DNA of 64,000 nt from Thaumasiovibrio sp047250365 (lineage in GTDB: Bacteria; Pseudomonadota; Gammaproteobacteria; Enterobacterales; Vibrionaceae): positions 186,001 through 250,000 of the forward strand of contig NZ_JBLBVL010000001.1 of the NCBI RefSeq assembly GCF_047250365.1, in the 5' to 3' direction. A program made the position numbers and the translations under genes. Positions within the stretch are counted from its first letter, which is position 1, and each line of letters starts with the position of its first letter. Shown piece by piece: positions 8,771 to 16,440 of this stretch. Below the pieces are notes generated by a model, which saw only the letters and a program-made list of their open reading frames with translations, was not told where the DNA came from and searched no databases.

Positions 8771-9094
8771 CTAACTCTCCATCGTTGCCTGCGCTTGATA
8801 CAATTCCATTGCTTGCACTAACACCGCATCACCTTTCAATAGACCGTAATCCATCATATTGATCAGTCCGCAGCCTTTGCCTAAAATGGCGGCTCTGGAT
8901 TTAAACTCTTCGTATTTAAATTTGACTTGAGGGGCAACGAGACACACATCACTCCATTGAATACACTCTTCAAACTCCGCAATTGAATGGGCTGAAATTT
9001 CACAATCCACACCTTTTTCGCGCGCTGCCTGCTCCATTTTTGCCACAAGCATGCTTGTCGACATACCAGCCGCACAGCATAAAAATATTTTCAT
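8771..9094 (-). CDS. chbB: PTS lactose/cellobiose-family IIB component
   Basis: 107-aa cytoplasmic IIB subunit. The phospho-acceptor is probably Cys7 in FLCCAAGMSTSMLV, aligned with the CSAGMSTS motif of E. coli ChbB. It takes phosphate from IIA and transfers it to the sugar crossing IIC. The start has a good Shine-Dalgarno (AGGGAATAG then ATG). It is the first gene of the operon; an operator-like palindrome lies 44 bases upstream. No regulator gene and no phospho-glycosidase gene is adjacent. Confidence 0.9.
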   Translation of the reverse strand: MKIFLCCAAGMSTSMLVAKMEQAAREKGVDCEISAHSIAEFEECIQWSDVCLVAPQVKFKYEEFKSRAAILGKGCGLINMMDYGLLKGDAVLVQAMELYQAQATMES

Positions 9095-9137
9095 CTATTC
9101 CCTCTCCATAGGTCATTTACTACTCTGAGAATCAATA

Positions 9138-9164
9138 TGTAATCGGTTTAAGTAACCGCTTACA
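9138..9164. promoter_or_regulatory. Operator-like palindrome upstream of the PTS operon
   Basis: TGTAA-t-CGGTT-taagt-AACCG-c-TTACA is a 27-base near-perfect palindrome (10 of 11 matching positions per arm), 44 bases before the chbB start. Each arm resembles the TGTAAnCG element of LacI/GalR-family operators. This suggests repression by a LacI-type regulator encoded elsewhere. Inference from pattern only. Confidence 0.5.
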
Positions 9165-9550
9165 TATAACCACGATCAATACACTGACCGCAGAATATTA
9201 ATGTTAATATGCAACAGGGATCTATTTTTACGTAGATAATTAAGACGCAAAACAAGACATGGATCACTGTTGACAATATGGGTGACAAGCCAGATAAGTC
9301 GAAATATATAGAGAACATGACATGAAGTATTGATAAAAATAACAATTCGGCAAGCTTTACTAGATTATACAAGGATGTTATTTTACGATGAAAAATAAAT
9401 ATTTTGGGAGATTAATAATATCTAGAATAATAAAAAGGATGTTCTTGTAATTTCACAGTTTTCTTTTTCGCCACTCATCCCTATTAAGACCATAAAGCGA
9501 TTCGGCTTGAAATAGCATTACAAAGTAAACTAACAAATAAGGCGATACAC
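9165..9550. other. AT-rich intergenic region upstream of PTS operon
   Basis: Presumably holds the PTS operon promoter at its left end; I could not fix -10 and -35 boxes. The 70-codon minus-strand frame at 9160-9372 overlaps the operator, lacks a ribosome site and resembles no protein. I see nothing else in this stretch. Confidence 0.4.
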
Positions 9551-10240
9551 TTAATATGCTAAAGACTTTACTTCACAGTCAGTTAAGTAACGCCATTGCC
9601 CAACATCGACATCAAGACTAACGTCACCAATAGCCTCACGATGAAGCGACACCACACGGTTACCCACCGCAGAAAACATGCGCTTTACCTGATGAAATTT
9701 ACCCTCTGTAATAGTTAAAAGCACCTCATTAGAGCGAATAATTTTCAAAATTGCGGGTCGCGTTAATTGCTGCTCCCCTTGTAATTTAATGCCGCTTTTA
9801 AACTTAACGACGACGTCGTCTGCAATCGGTCGCGACAAGGTCACACGATAAACCTTTCCACACGCTCTTGTTGGTGCCGTAATATTGAATGACCAACGTC
9901 CATCATCGGTAATTAAAACCATGCCTGTTGTATCTGCATCTAAGCGACCTGCAATATGCAGTTCACTTACATTATAAGCATCCAAATAATTAAACAGCGA
10001 TGGGTATACTTCATCCACATTGGAACAGATCGTTCCCGCAGGTTTATGCATAAGAATGTAACGAAAATCACGCGCCTTCAGCTTTACGCCATTCAATAAT
10101 ACTGTATTATTTTCATGAACTTGAACCGCTTCATTCATTACGACATCGCCATTAACCCGAATGTCACCCTGTTTAATTATTTTGATGGCTTCACTCTTTG
10201 TTAACTCGGTGCTTTTACAAATAAACTTATCAAGACGCAT
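9551..10240 (-). CDS. rsuA: 16S rRNA pseudouridine(516) synthase
   Basis: 229 aa, the normal size for RsuA. It has an N-terminal S4 RNA-binding domain (MRLDKFICKSTELTKSEAIK, then INDIRVNG-type residues) followed by the RsuA/RluB/E/F catalytic domain. The catalytic Asp is in AGRLDADTTG, and the C-terminal EGKFHQVKRMF motif is typical. It isomerises U516 of 16S rRNA. It sits between the PTS operon and the accessory genes and shows no sign of being a cassette. Confidence 0.92.
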   Translation of the reverse strand: MRLDKFICKSTELTKSEAIKIIKQGDIRVNGDVVMNEAVQVHENNTVLLNGVKLKARDFRYILMHKPAGTICSNVDEVYPSLFNYLDAYNVSELHIAGRLDADTTGMVLITDDGRWSFNITAPTRACGKVYRVTLSRPIADDVVVKFKSGIKLQGEQQLTRPAILKIIRSNEVLLTITEGKFHQVKRMFSAVGNRVVSLHREAIGDVSLDVDVGQWRYLTDCEVKSLAY

Positions 10241-10360
10241 TTAAATCACTTTTGAAAACGAGAAATAGTCACGCATTATCCTGTGTTGCTTCGAATAATC
10301 AATGATTTTCGCCACCTGTTGACCGAGCGCCGAGAATTTTTCTAAGTGCTGGTATGCGTA

Positions 10361-10999
10361 TTACTTAAATGGTGCGAGATCTATCCCTTCGATGTCACAC
10401 ACAGCCTTGATCGAGGGGTTTAAACAAAGGCGCTTCAAATACGCAGCTAGATGCTCCAAAGTCAGTGGCGATTTTTCTATTGGCAGCGACCATTCCGCAA
10501 GCATAAAGAGGAAGTAGTCACATGCTGTTAGGGTATCACCAAGTAAGTACGCATTGTGCTCTAACTGGTCGTTGATGATTGATAATGCGTCAGCAACTCT
10601 TTCGTCCTGCGCCGCTACAACATTTGGAATGGTAGCTTCATCATTGGTGTGACGATGAGGGTAATAGCGAACCATGAGTTCGGCTTGCAGCGTGTTATTT
10701 AGAAATGCTAACCACTGATAAAATAAAGGGCGCAGAGGGTTGCCGATAGATGGCATTAGATCTGATTCAGGGAACAACTCACAAATATGTATACAGATAG
10801 CCAAACTTTCGAAAACTGGCTGTTCATCCACAACTAACGTGGGTATGCGACCTGCTGGATTAAGTCTAAGGTAATCCGCTGACTTCTGGGCGTTTGATTT
10901 CTTATCAACTAGCAGTAGCTCATAGTCTGCATTCAAGTGATGAAGCAAAAAATGAGGGGCTAGACTTGCATTGTTTGGATAATAGTAAAGCTTGAACAA
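10361..10999 (-). CDS. Glutathione S-transferase family protein
   Basis: The N-terminal thioredoxin-like domain begins FKLYYYPNNASLAPHFLL, with Ser/Asn near the glutathione site, and VVDEQPVFESLAICIHICE carries the cis-Pro/Glu-Ser glutathione-binding motif. A helical C-terminal domain follows. I favour a TTG start at 10997-10999, because AAGGAAGAAAAT lies just upstream and the GST fold starts at once; the frame can be extended to an ATG at 11035 that has no ribosome site. From TTG it is 212 aa, normal for the family. Substrate unknown. Confidence 0.85.
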   Translation of the reverse strand: MFKLYYYPNNASLAPHFLLHHLNADYELLLVDKKSNAQKSADYLRLNPAGRIPTLVVDEQPVFESLAICIHICELFPESDLMPSIGNPLRPLFYQWLAFLNNTLQAELMVRYYPHRHTNDEATIPNVVAAQDERVADALSIINDQLEHNAYLLGDTLTACDYFLFMLAEWSLPIEKSPLTLEHLAAYLKRLCLNPSIKAVCDIEGIDLAPFK

Positions 11000-11101
11000 A
11001 TTTTCTTCCTTGTCTCTAAAATTGTAAGCACTCATAGCGTCTGCAATAAGGTCTCTACTTATACCATAAAAAGATAAAAAACTATTGCTTAGAGCATAAA
11101 C

Positions 11102-11932
11102 CTAATAGGAATTAATTGTTTTAAGCCAATCCTCAAAAGATAATAACTCTGAATTCTCTTCACGCAACGAATTTATATCAGCACACCAGCCATCATTTGC
11201 ATAAAAGGTAAACATTTGCTTCATAACTTTAGGAAGTATGTATTTGGTAAACTTTGGAAACCTCATTGGTGAAACCTTTACATTCTTAATTTTGTCAATT
11301 TTATCGAAAATTTCATTTAGCGACAATTCATCTCCTGCAATTTCCATCTCCTTCCCTAAATATTTATCTGGATAGGAAAATGAAAGCGACACAAACTTAC
11401 CTATATCCTGAACGGATATTAACTGAAACCTGTCATCACCTTTAAGGTATAAACTCAACATACCTGTCATGACCTTTATGGTTTTAGGGTTAGCAAATGT
11501 TTCCATATATCCTACAGGCCGTAATATTGTATAAGGTTTATTGATCCTCTTAAGATAATTTTCTATTTGCTTTTTATCTTTGTAATGTTCAACTTCAGTA
11601 TATCTATCAGCGCCTCCTACCGAGGAATAAACTATATGTTTAACATTCGACTCCTTAGCGAGGTCTAACAGTACTTTTCCGTATTCAATCGAACTTCTTG
11701 TAAACGGCAGCGCAAAAAACAACCCATGAGCATTATTTAGTAGCAATTTCAATGATGACTTGTCACTTAAGTCCCCTTTGAATATCTCAACGCTCTGATC
11801 AAATGTGGTTTTTGCGCTTTTTGGGTTACGAACTAAAGCTCTAACTCGATACCCCTGTTTTATCAACTTTCCAATGACCGACTGGCCTTGATTGCCAGTA
11901 GCTCCAACAACCACTATTAATTTATTTTCCAC
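11102..11932 (-). CDS. NmrA-like / atypical SDR NAD(P)-binding protein
   Basis: The N-terminal motif IVVVGATGNQGQSVI matches the Gly-rich NAD(P) loop (GxxGxxG) of NmrA-like atypical short-chain dehydrogenases; VRALVRNP follows. Later blocks (VKHIVYSSVGGAD, YTILRPVGYMETF) fit the same family, which includes redox sensors and quinone reductases. The start is probably GTG 11930-11932, 8 bases after AAAAGGA; the frame extends to 11959. About 276 aa. Its base composition looks more AT-rich than neighbouring core genes, in line with horizontal gain. Function unknown. Confidence 0.8.
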   Translation of the reverse strand: MENKLIVVVGATGNQGQSVIGKLIKQGYRVRALVRNPKSAKTTFDQSVEIFKGDLSDKSSLKLLLNNAHGLFFALPFTRSSIEYGKVLLDLAKESNVKHIVYSSVGGADRYTEVEHYKDKKQIENYLKRINKPYTILRPVGYMETFANPKTIKVMTGMLSLYLKGDDRFQLISVQDIGKFVSLSFSYPDKYLGKEMEIAGDELSLNEIFDKIDKIKNVKVSPMRFPKFTKYILPKVMKQMFTFYANDGWCADINSLREENSELLSFEDWLKTINSY

Positions 11933-12037
11933 CAAAATAATCCTTTTAAAAACGCACAAGTTCTCTCAATTATTGACGAAAGAAGGTGTCTTCTTCACAA
12001 GATCGTATGTAGCATGGCAGTCGACTTGAACAATCTA

Positions 12038-12424
12038 TTATAACTCTTCAGCGATTGCATCAACCTCTGTCTCAACCAGCCACGAAGGGTCTATGAATCC
12101 CTTTACTTCAACAAACGTGCAGGCAGGACGTTGCTCTCCGAACATCTCCCCGTGAGCCTTTGCCGCTAACTCCCAATCGCGAATATCTGTAAGCATTATT
12201 CGTGTACGAATTACATCATTGATAGTGCCACCCGCCTCTTCTATTGCACGAAGGGATATTTGTAAACAGTACTTAGTTTGTTCATAAACCTTACCTTCAA
12301 ACACCGTTTCACCATTATCGATCGGTGCAGTACCTGCTACCGCAATATAGTTACCAATACGACTCGCTCGGGAAAACCCTATTGGTCCTTCAAGATGAGA
12401 GCCTGAACTTACTAACTTTCGCAT
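12038..12424 (-). CDS. RidA (YjgF/YER057c/UK114) family protein
   Basis: 128 aa, the standard length. The family signature is clear: SSGSHLEGPIGFSRASRIGNYIAVAGTAP, then TINDVIRTRIMLTDI with the Arg that binds the carboxylate of imine substrates, and a C-terminal PSWLVETEVDAIAE. RidA proteins hydrolyse reactive enamines/imines; this one is of the subgroup that lacks the classic NAPxAIGPYSQA start. GGAAGTAAT precedes the ATG. It may be the last cassette of the array, because a weak attC-like stretch lies directly upstream of it. Confidence 0.88.
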   Translation of the reverse strand: MRKLVSSGSHLEGPIGFSRASRIGNYIAVAGTAPIDNGETVFEGKVYEQTKYCLQISLRAIEEAGGTINDVIRTRIMLTDIRDWELAAKAHGEMFGEQRPACTFVEVKGFIDPSWLVETEVDAIAEEL

Positions 12425-12443
12425 ATTACTTCCTTGTGAGATA

Positions 12444-12556
12444 TAACGCCGAGCGTGTAGTGCCTATTAACAGATTGGTTTGAAATTATATATACACCCG
12501 AAACCAGAAGCCGCAGCGCGTTACAATCAATTAAGCCAACACAGTTTTCGCTCGAC
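12444..12556 (-). repeat. Weak attC-like site
   Basis: Begins (plus strand) TAACGCCGAGCG and ends near CGCTCGACACTC, giving matching GAGCG/CGCTC arms, with an internal GCGCGTTAC. On the minus strand the GTTATAT core lies just upstream of the RidA-like gene, where an attC R' is expected. No clean RYYYAAC core is visible at the other end. Confidence 0.3.
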
Positions 12557-12559
12557 ACT

Positions 12560-13195
12560 CTATAGATACAAATGATCTCCGTTGCGTATAGCACTAATAT
12601 GCATAGTATCCCAAGCTCCATTTCTTTTAATTTTAAACTGTTCAATACTAAAGTTAAGTAGATTTTCAGCATATGGGAATGGCTCCGCAACTTTCATTAA
12701 TTGAAAGTGCAAATGTGGCTGAATTGACGTACCTGAATTACCTACCGCACCCAGAAATTGTCCTTCAGTAACCATGTCGCCTTTATTTACCATGACAGAG
12801 CCAGATTTCAAATGCGCTAATAATGCAAAGAAACCACCATCTTCACTTTTTAACACTATATAATTACCTCCAAATTTATTAAACATTGAACCACTTGGAT
12901 GGCGCTTTACTAAAGATGTAATTAAATCTTTTAGAAGACTTATCTTCTGGCGATCATTTTCACCATCATAGCAATCAACCACCTCACCGCTAAATGGAGA
13001 AAAAACTGGTTGATCCCATGCAAAAACCGAGGTCACAGGAATACTGACAAATATATGTGGTAATAACAACAAAGCAGGGTAAGGATTCTTTCTGTCATCC
13101 ACCGCTAAAAAATCAAAGGCTAACTCTGGATGACCAGGAGCATTTATAATTGCCCACTGCCCTTTTAAAGGGCTCTTTATTACAATACCTTCCAC
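12560..13195 (-). CDS. M23-family peptidase-like (LytM fold) protein without signal peptide
   Basis: About 211 aa. The LytM core is recognisable: NYIVLKS, FFALLAHLKSGS, KGDMVTEGQFLGAVGNSGTS and the zinc motif PHLHFQL; an earlier GHPELAFDF supplies a likely His/Asp pair. I prefer GTG 13193-13195, five bases after GGAGG; the frame extends to ATG 13207, which has no ribosome site. There is no signal peptide or membrane segment, unusual for a cell-wall peptidase. It could be delivered by a specialised route, be inactive, or act on a cytoplasmic target. It lies in the cassette region. Confidence 0.78.
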   Translation of the reverse strand: MEGIVIKSPLKGQWAIINAPGHPELAFDFLAVDDRKNPYPALLLLPHIFVSIPVTSVFAWDQPVFSPFSGEVVDCYDGENDRQKISLLKDLITSLVKRHPSGSMFNKFGGNYIVLKSEDGGFFALLAHLKSGSVMVNKGDMVTEGQFLGAVGNSGTSIQPHLHFQLMKVAEPFPYAENLLNFSIEQFKIKRNGAWDTMHISAIRNGDHLYL

Positions 13196-13225
13196 ATTAT
13201 CCTCCATGAGATCTAAAGAATGAGA

Positions 13226-13336
13226 TTAATTCTCGTTCACAGACACCTGATAAACGTACCTACTTATTTTATCTATATTTTCACAAAGAGTTTTTAATGT
13301 TCCTTTATCATCCGCACCTAAAACCACTAATAGCAT
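13226..13336 (-). CDS. Possible 36-codon small ORF
   Basis: ATG 13334-13336 opens a frame of 36 codons ending at 13226 (MLLVVLGADDKGTLKTLC and so on). It starts 10 bases after the GNAT gene stop and lies in an otherwise empty gap. The product looks protein-like, but no Shine-Dalgarno is visible. It may be the tail of a decayed cassette gene. Confidence 0.22.
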   Translation of the reverse strand: MLLVVLGADDKGTLKTLCENIDKISRYVYQVSVNEN

Positions 13337-13345
13337 AACACTATA

Positions 13346-13783
13346 TTACGCTTGTAGTTCCATTAAGTATTCATATCCCGAGTTTTTGACAACTTCGAAG
13401 CCTAGTTGCAAATACAATTTTTTCGCGGGGTTCGTATTGATAACACTTAAACCAACTTTAGATTTTGTTGTTTCTGCTTGGACAATAAGGTTAAGAATTA
13501 GCTTACGACCAATTTTTAAACCTTGAAACTCTGGTGTGATCTGAATTTGAACCAAGTACCAATAATTAAGTTCTTGATTATATTTAGCTTTGAACAGACC
13601 AATAGGCTTACCGCTGAGCTCAACGATTTTTGCATGAGCAAACTCAAAGCGTATTCTCTTTTCATATTCATCGGTAGTTATTGGCATACCTGCTTCTACG
13701 AGATATTGTCTCATTGTTTTATCTCGCAGAGACAGCAAAAAAGGAATGTCTGATTCATTTGCTTGTCTAAGAGAAATATCCAT
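13346..13783 (-). CDS. GNAT-family N-acetyltransferase (cassette gene)
   Basis: 145 aa with the GNAT fold: N-terminal ISLRQANESDIPFLLSLRD, the acetyl-CoA motif A VQIQITPEFQGLKIGRKLI (Q-x-x-G-x-G/R form), and a C-terminal NTNPAKKLYLQLGFEVV. A strong GGAGGAAAG precedes the ATG. It is followed downstream only by a small possible ORF, and an attC-like site lies upstream at 13803-13917. GNAT genes are frequent integron cargo. Substrate unknown. Confidence 0.85.
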   Translation of the reverse strand: MDISLRQANESDIPFLLSLRDKTMRQYLVEAGMPITTDEYEKRIRFEFAHAKIVELSGKPIGLFKAKYNQELNYWYLVQIQITPEFQGLKIGRKLILNLIVQAETTKSKVGLSVINTNPAKKLYLQLGFEVVKNSGYEYLMELQA

Positions 13784-13802
13784 CTTTCCTCCAAAATTCT
13801 AG

Positions 13803-13917
13803 CCGTGTTAAGGGGCGATAAAACGCCAGCACCTGGCCTAAGCCACGGTGCTAGGACCACTAAAATCGATTCAAACACAAAATACCAAGCGTTGAGTTCA
13901 CAGCAAAGGTGTTAAAC
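13803..13917 (-). repeat. attC-like cassette recombination site
   Basis: On the minus strand the site opens with GTTTAAC, which fits the R'' core RYYYAAC, followed by an arm ending in CAACGCTTGG. The distal arm (ATAAAACGCC on plus) leads to a degenerate R' core: TAGCC in place of the TAACGCC seen at other sites. Its arms align with those at 16322-16440 and 18942-19064. It separates the GNAT gene from the membrane-protein gene. Confidence 0.55.
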
Positions 13918-13972
13918 CACTCTCAATGAGCTCATCGCCAACGTTGTACTCTTCTAACTACCAAGTGACCAG

Positions 13973-14425
13973 CTATGCTATTGCTTCATGATTTCTCATA
14001 GATTTTATCACAAAATAATAATATATATAGGAAGATGCAAGTATCAAATCTACCGCGACGATTAAATACATCAAATTTATTATTTCATGACTTACTAAGT
14101 AATGAGTCGCAACCATTGCCCAAACAAAACGAACAACACCATTAAATAATGCAATTTCAATACGCGATGAAACATTCTTAGATGCATAAATGAGTATCAT
14201 TCCAATAAGAAATAATGCTAAACCAGCAGTATTAAGAAATAACATATTCCCTCCATCATTTGGAGGAATCCAATCATTACCGCCAAGCCCTAAGAAGGCA
14301 TTTAACCAATTAAACAAATTAATATACGACTCATGTAGAAATGGCATTGAGAATGGAAATGCAACAACACAATTAAAAACACCGCCCCCCATAACCCAAC
14401 GTTGCGCCGCTCTTTTACTATCCAT
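13973..14425 (-). CDS. Small integral membrane protein (cassette gene), unknown function
   Basis: 150 aa with about four hydrophobic segments (around VFNCVVAFPFSMPF, NTAGLALFLIGMILIY, FVWAMVATHYLV, LIVAVDLILASSYIYY). I recognise no catalytic motif. An AGGAGG lies 13 bases before ATG 14425, with a GTTAGAT attC-type core between them, so the ribosome site belongs to the preceding recombination site. Function unknown. Confidence 0.7.
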   Translation of the reverse strand: MDSKRAAQRWVMGGGVFNCVVAFPFSMPFLHESYINLFNWLNAFLGLGGNDWIPPNDGGNMLFLNTAGLALFLIGMILIYASKNVSSRIEIALFNGVVRFVWAMVATHYLVSHEIINLMYLIVAVDLILASSYIYYYFVIKSMRNHEAIA

Positions 14426-14431
14426 AATAAT

Positions 14432-14507
14432 CTAACAACCTCCTGAAAATTTGTCGCTTATTGCCTAAAACCAACCATAAGAAGCTCCTACCGAAACTAC
14501 TAAGCGC
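14432..14507 (-). repeat. Half attC-like site, interrupted by an IS91-like element
   Basis: Starts TAACAACC (plus strand), i.e. an R' core GTTAG just upstream of the membrane-protein gene, and runs to ACCGAAACTACTAAGCGC. That end matches the inner arm CCAAAACCGCCAAGCGTTACGC of the complete site at 18942-19064. The rest of the site is missing and IS91-like sequence begins at about 14508; the other end of the site appears at 15286-15324. Confidence 0.5.
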
Positions 14508-14548
14508 ACTATACTTCTTGTAACCCCTATCATTCGATGGTTAACACC

Positions 14549-14859
14549 ATGAACGCTACTGAACTACTTCCTTTATGAACAACACCTTACCAACCTGACG
14601 CGGCAAGGTAAACGCCCGGCAACCTTTGATGCCTATTCTCGTGCAGTTCGTCGAATAAGTCGGTTTTTTAACTGCTGCTCAGACACATTAACCACCGAGC
14701 AGCGCAAGCAATACTTCGCCAGCCTGATTAAGACCCACTCATGGAGTACCGTCAAACTCGACCGCAACGGATTGCAATTCTTCTACCACCCACAACGCAG
14801 GCAGTGGCACGAGAGTAATAAGGGCTTCCTCCGGGACCGCTCCCCACCGAGTGGGTAGT
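14549..14859 (+). pseudogene. Tyrosine recombinase (integrase) N-terminal remnant
   Basis: After ATG 14549 the frame stops within ten codons, then continues in another frame with QGKRPATFDAYSRAVRRISR, TLTTEQRKQYFASLIKTHS and LDRNGLQFFYH. This is the SAM-like N-terminal domain of integrases that accompany IS91-type transposases. The sequence leaves homology after QFFYH and ends at a stop at 14857. It has no catalytic domain and cannot be functional. Confidence 0.7.
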
Positions 14860-14889
14860 CGACTGTCGTAACGTTGGGCGGGGCTTACC

Positions 14890-15071
14890 GGTTGTGCAGT
14901 TCTTGTGGCTTATCTTGCAACATGTGCTGCCAAAAGGGTTACAGCGGGTGCGGGATTATGGCTTGCGCCATGGCAGTTACCTGAACAAACCAAGCCCCAG
15001 AAAGCAAAACAGGACTGCCCATGTTGCCAGCATGCTATGTGCTGTGTCGGCGCCACCCGACCGAGATAGCC
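14890..15071 (+). pseudogene. IS91-family transposase C-terminal remnant (copy A)
   Basis: LWLILQHVLPKGLQRVRDYG is the conserved Y2-transposase block of IS91 elements. After a frameshift it continues to DCPCCQHAMCCVGATRPR and a stop at 15069, the Cys-rich tail typical of these proteins. The catalytic two-tyrosine region is missing. Confidence 0.75.
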
Positions 15072-15258
15072 GCAAGGCAAATTGAATAAGGATAATGGCA
15101 CTCAACACCTACGAGGAGAACGCCAACGTAATACCGAACTCAGGCAGTAAGACACTGAAGTGAATAGCATTGTTATCACTTCTAGGCTGCGCTCGTCTTG
15201 AGCAAAGTCGCGGGCGCAAGGCCTAGCAAACTCCCTCCGAGCAATTTACTTAATAAGG

Positions 15259-15870
15259 TTATTCGGGCTTGTCCAACAACCGGATAGAAGTGTCGGCTGC
15301 GCGACACGTATCCTTATTTGTTAGGCCAAATGTCGAAATATAAATTGCACACAGTAATATCAAGGGTAACATCATCCATTTTACAGCAGCAACCATAGAA
15401 TGAAACCAAAACACCTCATTAATAAATTCATTAGGACTTCGTAAAAAAAACACCTCCATTGTATTCTCTAAGCAATCCAAAAAGCCAGCAAAGAATGGAA
15501 CAAATACTATTAGGTTTAGTCTTGGGTCAAGGTAATAACACTTTTTACGAAGAAGATAAGCTAAAAGTGATGAAAAGAACAGAGAGTATGAGGCTGCATA
15601 AATATAATCTAAATAAATCCAATCTAAGAAGTAAGCAACTCCATCACTACCCCAGCTATTTATGATATTCAAACCGACAGTTTGATCAAACGCTAGTTGC
15701 AATTTAATAACACTAAATCCATCACTAGAATCAATGTTTGGATTCAAAACAAACATAACAAGATAAAACATAATCACTGTGACCACTGTAGAAACCGACA
15801 ATACCGACACTTTACTTAAATAGTTAATTAAACTTGAATTGGTTCCATTGTTGTTGTTAAAATTTCCCAT
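15259..15870 (-). CDS. Integral membrane protein (cassette gene) divergent from an HxlR regulator
   Basis: 203 aa from ATG 15868-15870, preceded by AAGGTGCTTACA; a longer frame to 16071 would run through the divergent regulator and is rejected. Four or five hydrophobic helices are visible (VLSVSTVVTVIMFYLVMFVL, AASYSLFFSSLLAYL, LIVFVPFFAGFLDCL, WMMLPLILLCAIYIS). The last about 20 residues, after FGLTN, are encoded by the attC end and the edge of the IS91-like element, so the natural C-terminus may have been altered. Function unknown; the divergent HxlR gene is a likely regulator. Confidence 0.75.
   Translation of the reverse strand: MGNFNNNNGTNSSLINYLSKVSVLSVSTVVTVIMFYLVMFVLNPNIDSSDGFSVIKLQLAFDQTVGLNIINSWGSDGVAYFLDWIYLDYIYAASYSLFFSSLLAYLLRKKCYYLDPRLNLIVFVPFFAGFLDCLENTMEVFFLRSPNEFINEVFWFHSMVAAVKWMMLPLILLCAIYISTFGLTNKDTCRAADTSIRLLDKPE
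15286..15324 (-). repeat. attC-like site end (R'' side) after IS91-like copy A
   Basis: Contains TATCCTTATTTGTTA, the same end sequence seen at 17941-17970 and 19655-19684, again touching the 3' end of a minus-strand cassette gene. A small inverted repeat GTGTCGGCTGCGCGACAC precedes it. The other half of this site is probably 14432-14507. Confidence 0.55.
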
Positions 15871-15982
15871 TGTAAGCACCTTTACATTCTGTTGATATAG
15901 AAATCCTATTATATTATTATGTCGCCAACAAGAATGCACAAAAAAGTGCCATACACACAAAATGTATACCATTGGAGAAATA

Positions 15983-16324
15983 ATGAATAATGATATCAGA
16001 ACTTGTAACCCTGACTGCCCATACGAAGTTGCATTGAATATCATTGGTGGAAAATGGAAAGGTTTCATCATTTTTCATTTATGGAACAGCACAAGACGTT
16101 TCAGCGAATTACAACGACTCATTCCCAATGTCACGCAAAGAATGCTCACCAAGCAACTAAGAGAGCTTGAAGGCTATAAAATTATCAAAAGAACTGTATA
16201 TTCAGAAGTTCCCCCGCGGGTTGAATATTCTCTCACAGAGACTGGAACATCAATTAAACCTGTATTGGAAGCAATTGAAAAATGGGGGATCAAATACATT
16301 CAAGAACAAGAGAAGTCCATGTAG
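15983..16324 (+). CDS. HxlR-family transcriptional regulator
   Basis: 113 aa winged-helix regulator. The N-terminal CNPDCPYEVALNIIGGKWKG is the family signature with the sensor Cys before the first helix; VTQRMLTKQLRELEGYKII is the recognition region and PPRVEYSLTETG the wing. ATG 15983 has GGAGAAATA before it; an earlier ATG at 15962 does not. It is the only plus-strand cassette-region gene and diverges from the membrane protein gene across about 110 bases. HxlR proteins usually act on the divergent neighbour and respond to aldehydes, quinones or redox stress. Confidence 0.9.
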   Translation: MNNDIRTCNPDCPYEVALNIIGGKWKGFIIFHLWNSTRRFSELQRLIPNVTQRMLTKQLRELEGYKIIKRTVYSEVPPRVEYSLTETGTSIKPVLEAIEKWGIKYIQEQEKSM

Positions 16325-16440
16325 CCCAATTAAGGTGTGAGTAACGCTACCACGTAACTTAACCTTACCACCGTAAACACTGTACTCAAATTTAGCACCA
16401 AAAATGCCAAGCATTAGGAATCCGCCTTAAATGCCTTGTA
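16322..16440 (-). repeat. attC-like site with degenerate cores
   Basis: Arms AATTAAGGTGTGAGTAACGC and GCATTAGGAATCCGCCTTAA are near-complementary and align with the 18942 site. The outer cores look eroded (TAGCC, TTGTAT). It overlaps the last codons of the P-loop gene and touches the HxlR stop codon. Confidence 0.5.

Larger units (their letters stand above)
14508..15285 (+). mobile_element. Degenerate IS91-like element with integrase remnant (copy A)
   Basis: Left end homologous to copy B (shared ATCATTCGATGGT and AACA), right end shared as CAATTTACTTA, then TCGGGCTTGT and CAACAA. It contains the start of a tyrosine-recombinase-like gene and the end of an IS91-type transposase gene, with everything between missing. 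It sits inside an attC-like site of the cassette array. The ends and exact boundaries are inferred by comparing the two copies. Confidence 0.65.

Noticed and set aside
9160..9372. 70-codon minus-strand frame upstream of the PTS operon
   Set aside because: Overlaps the operator-like palindrome, has no ribosome site and no protein-like domain; the region is better explained as promoter DNA.
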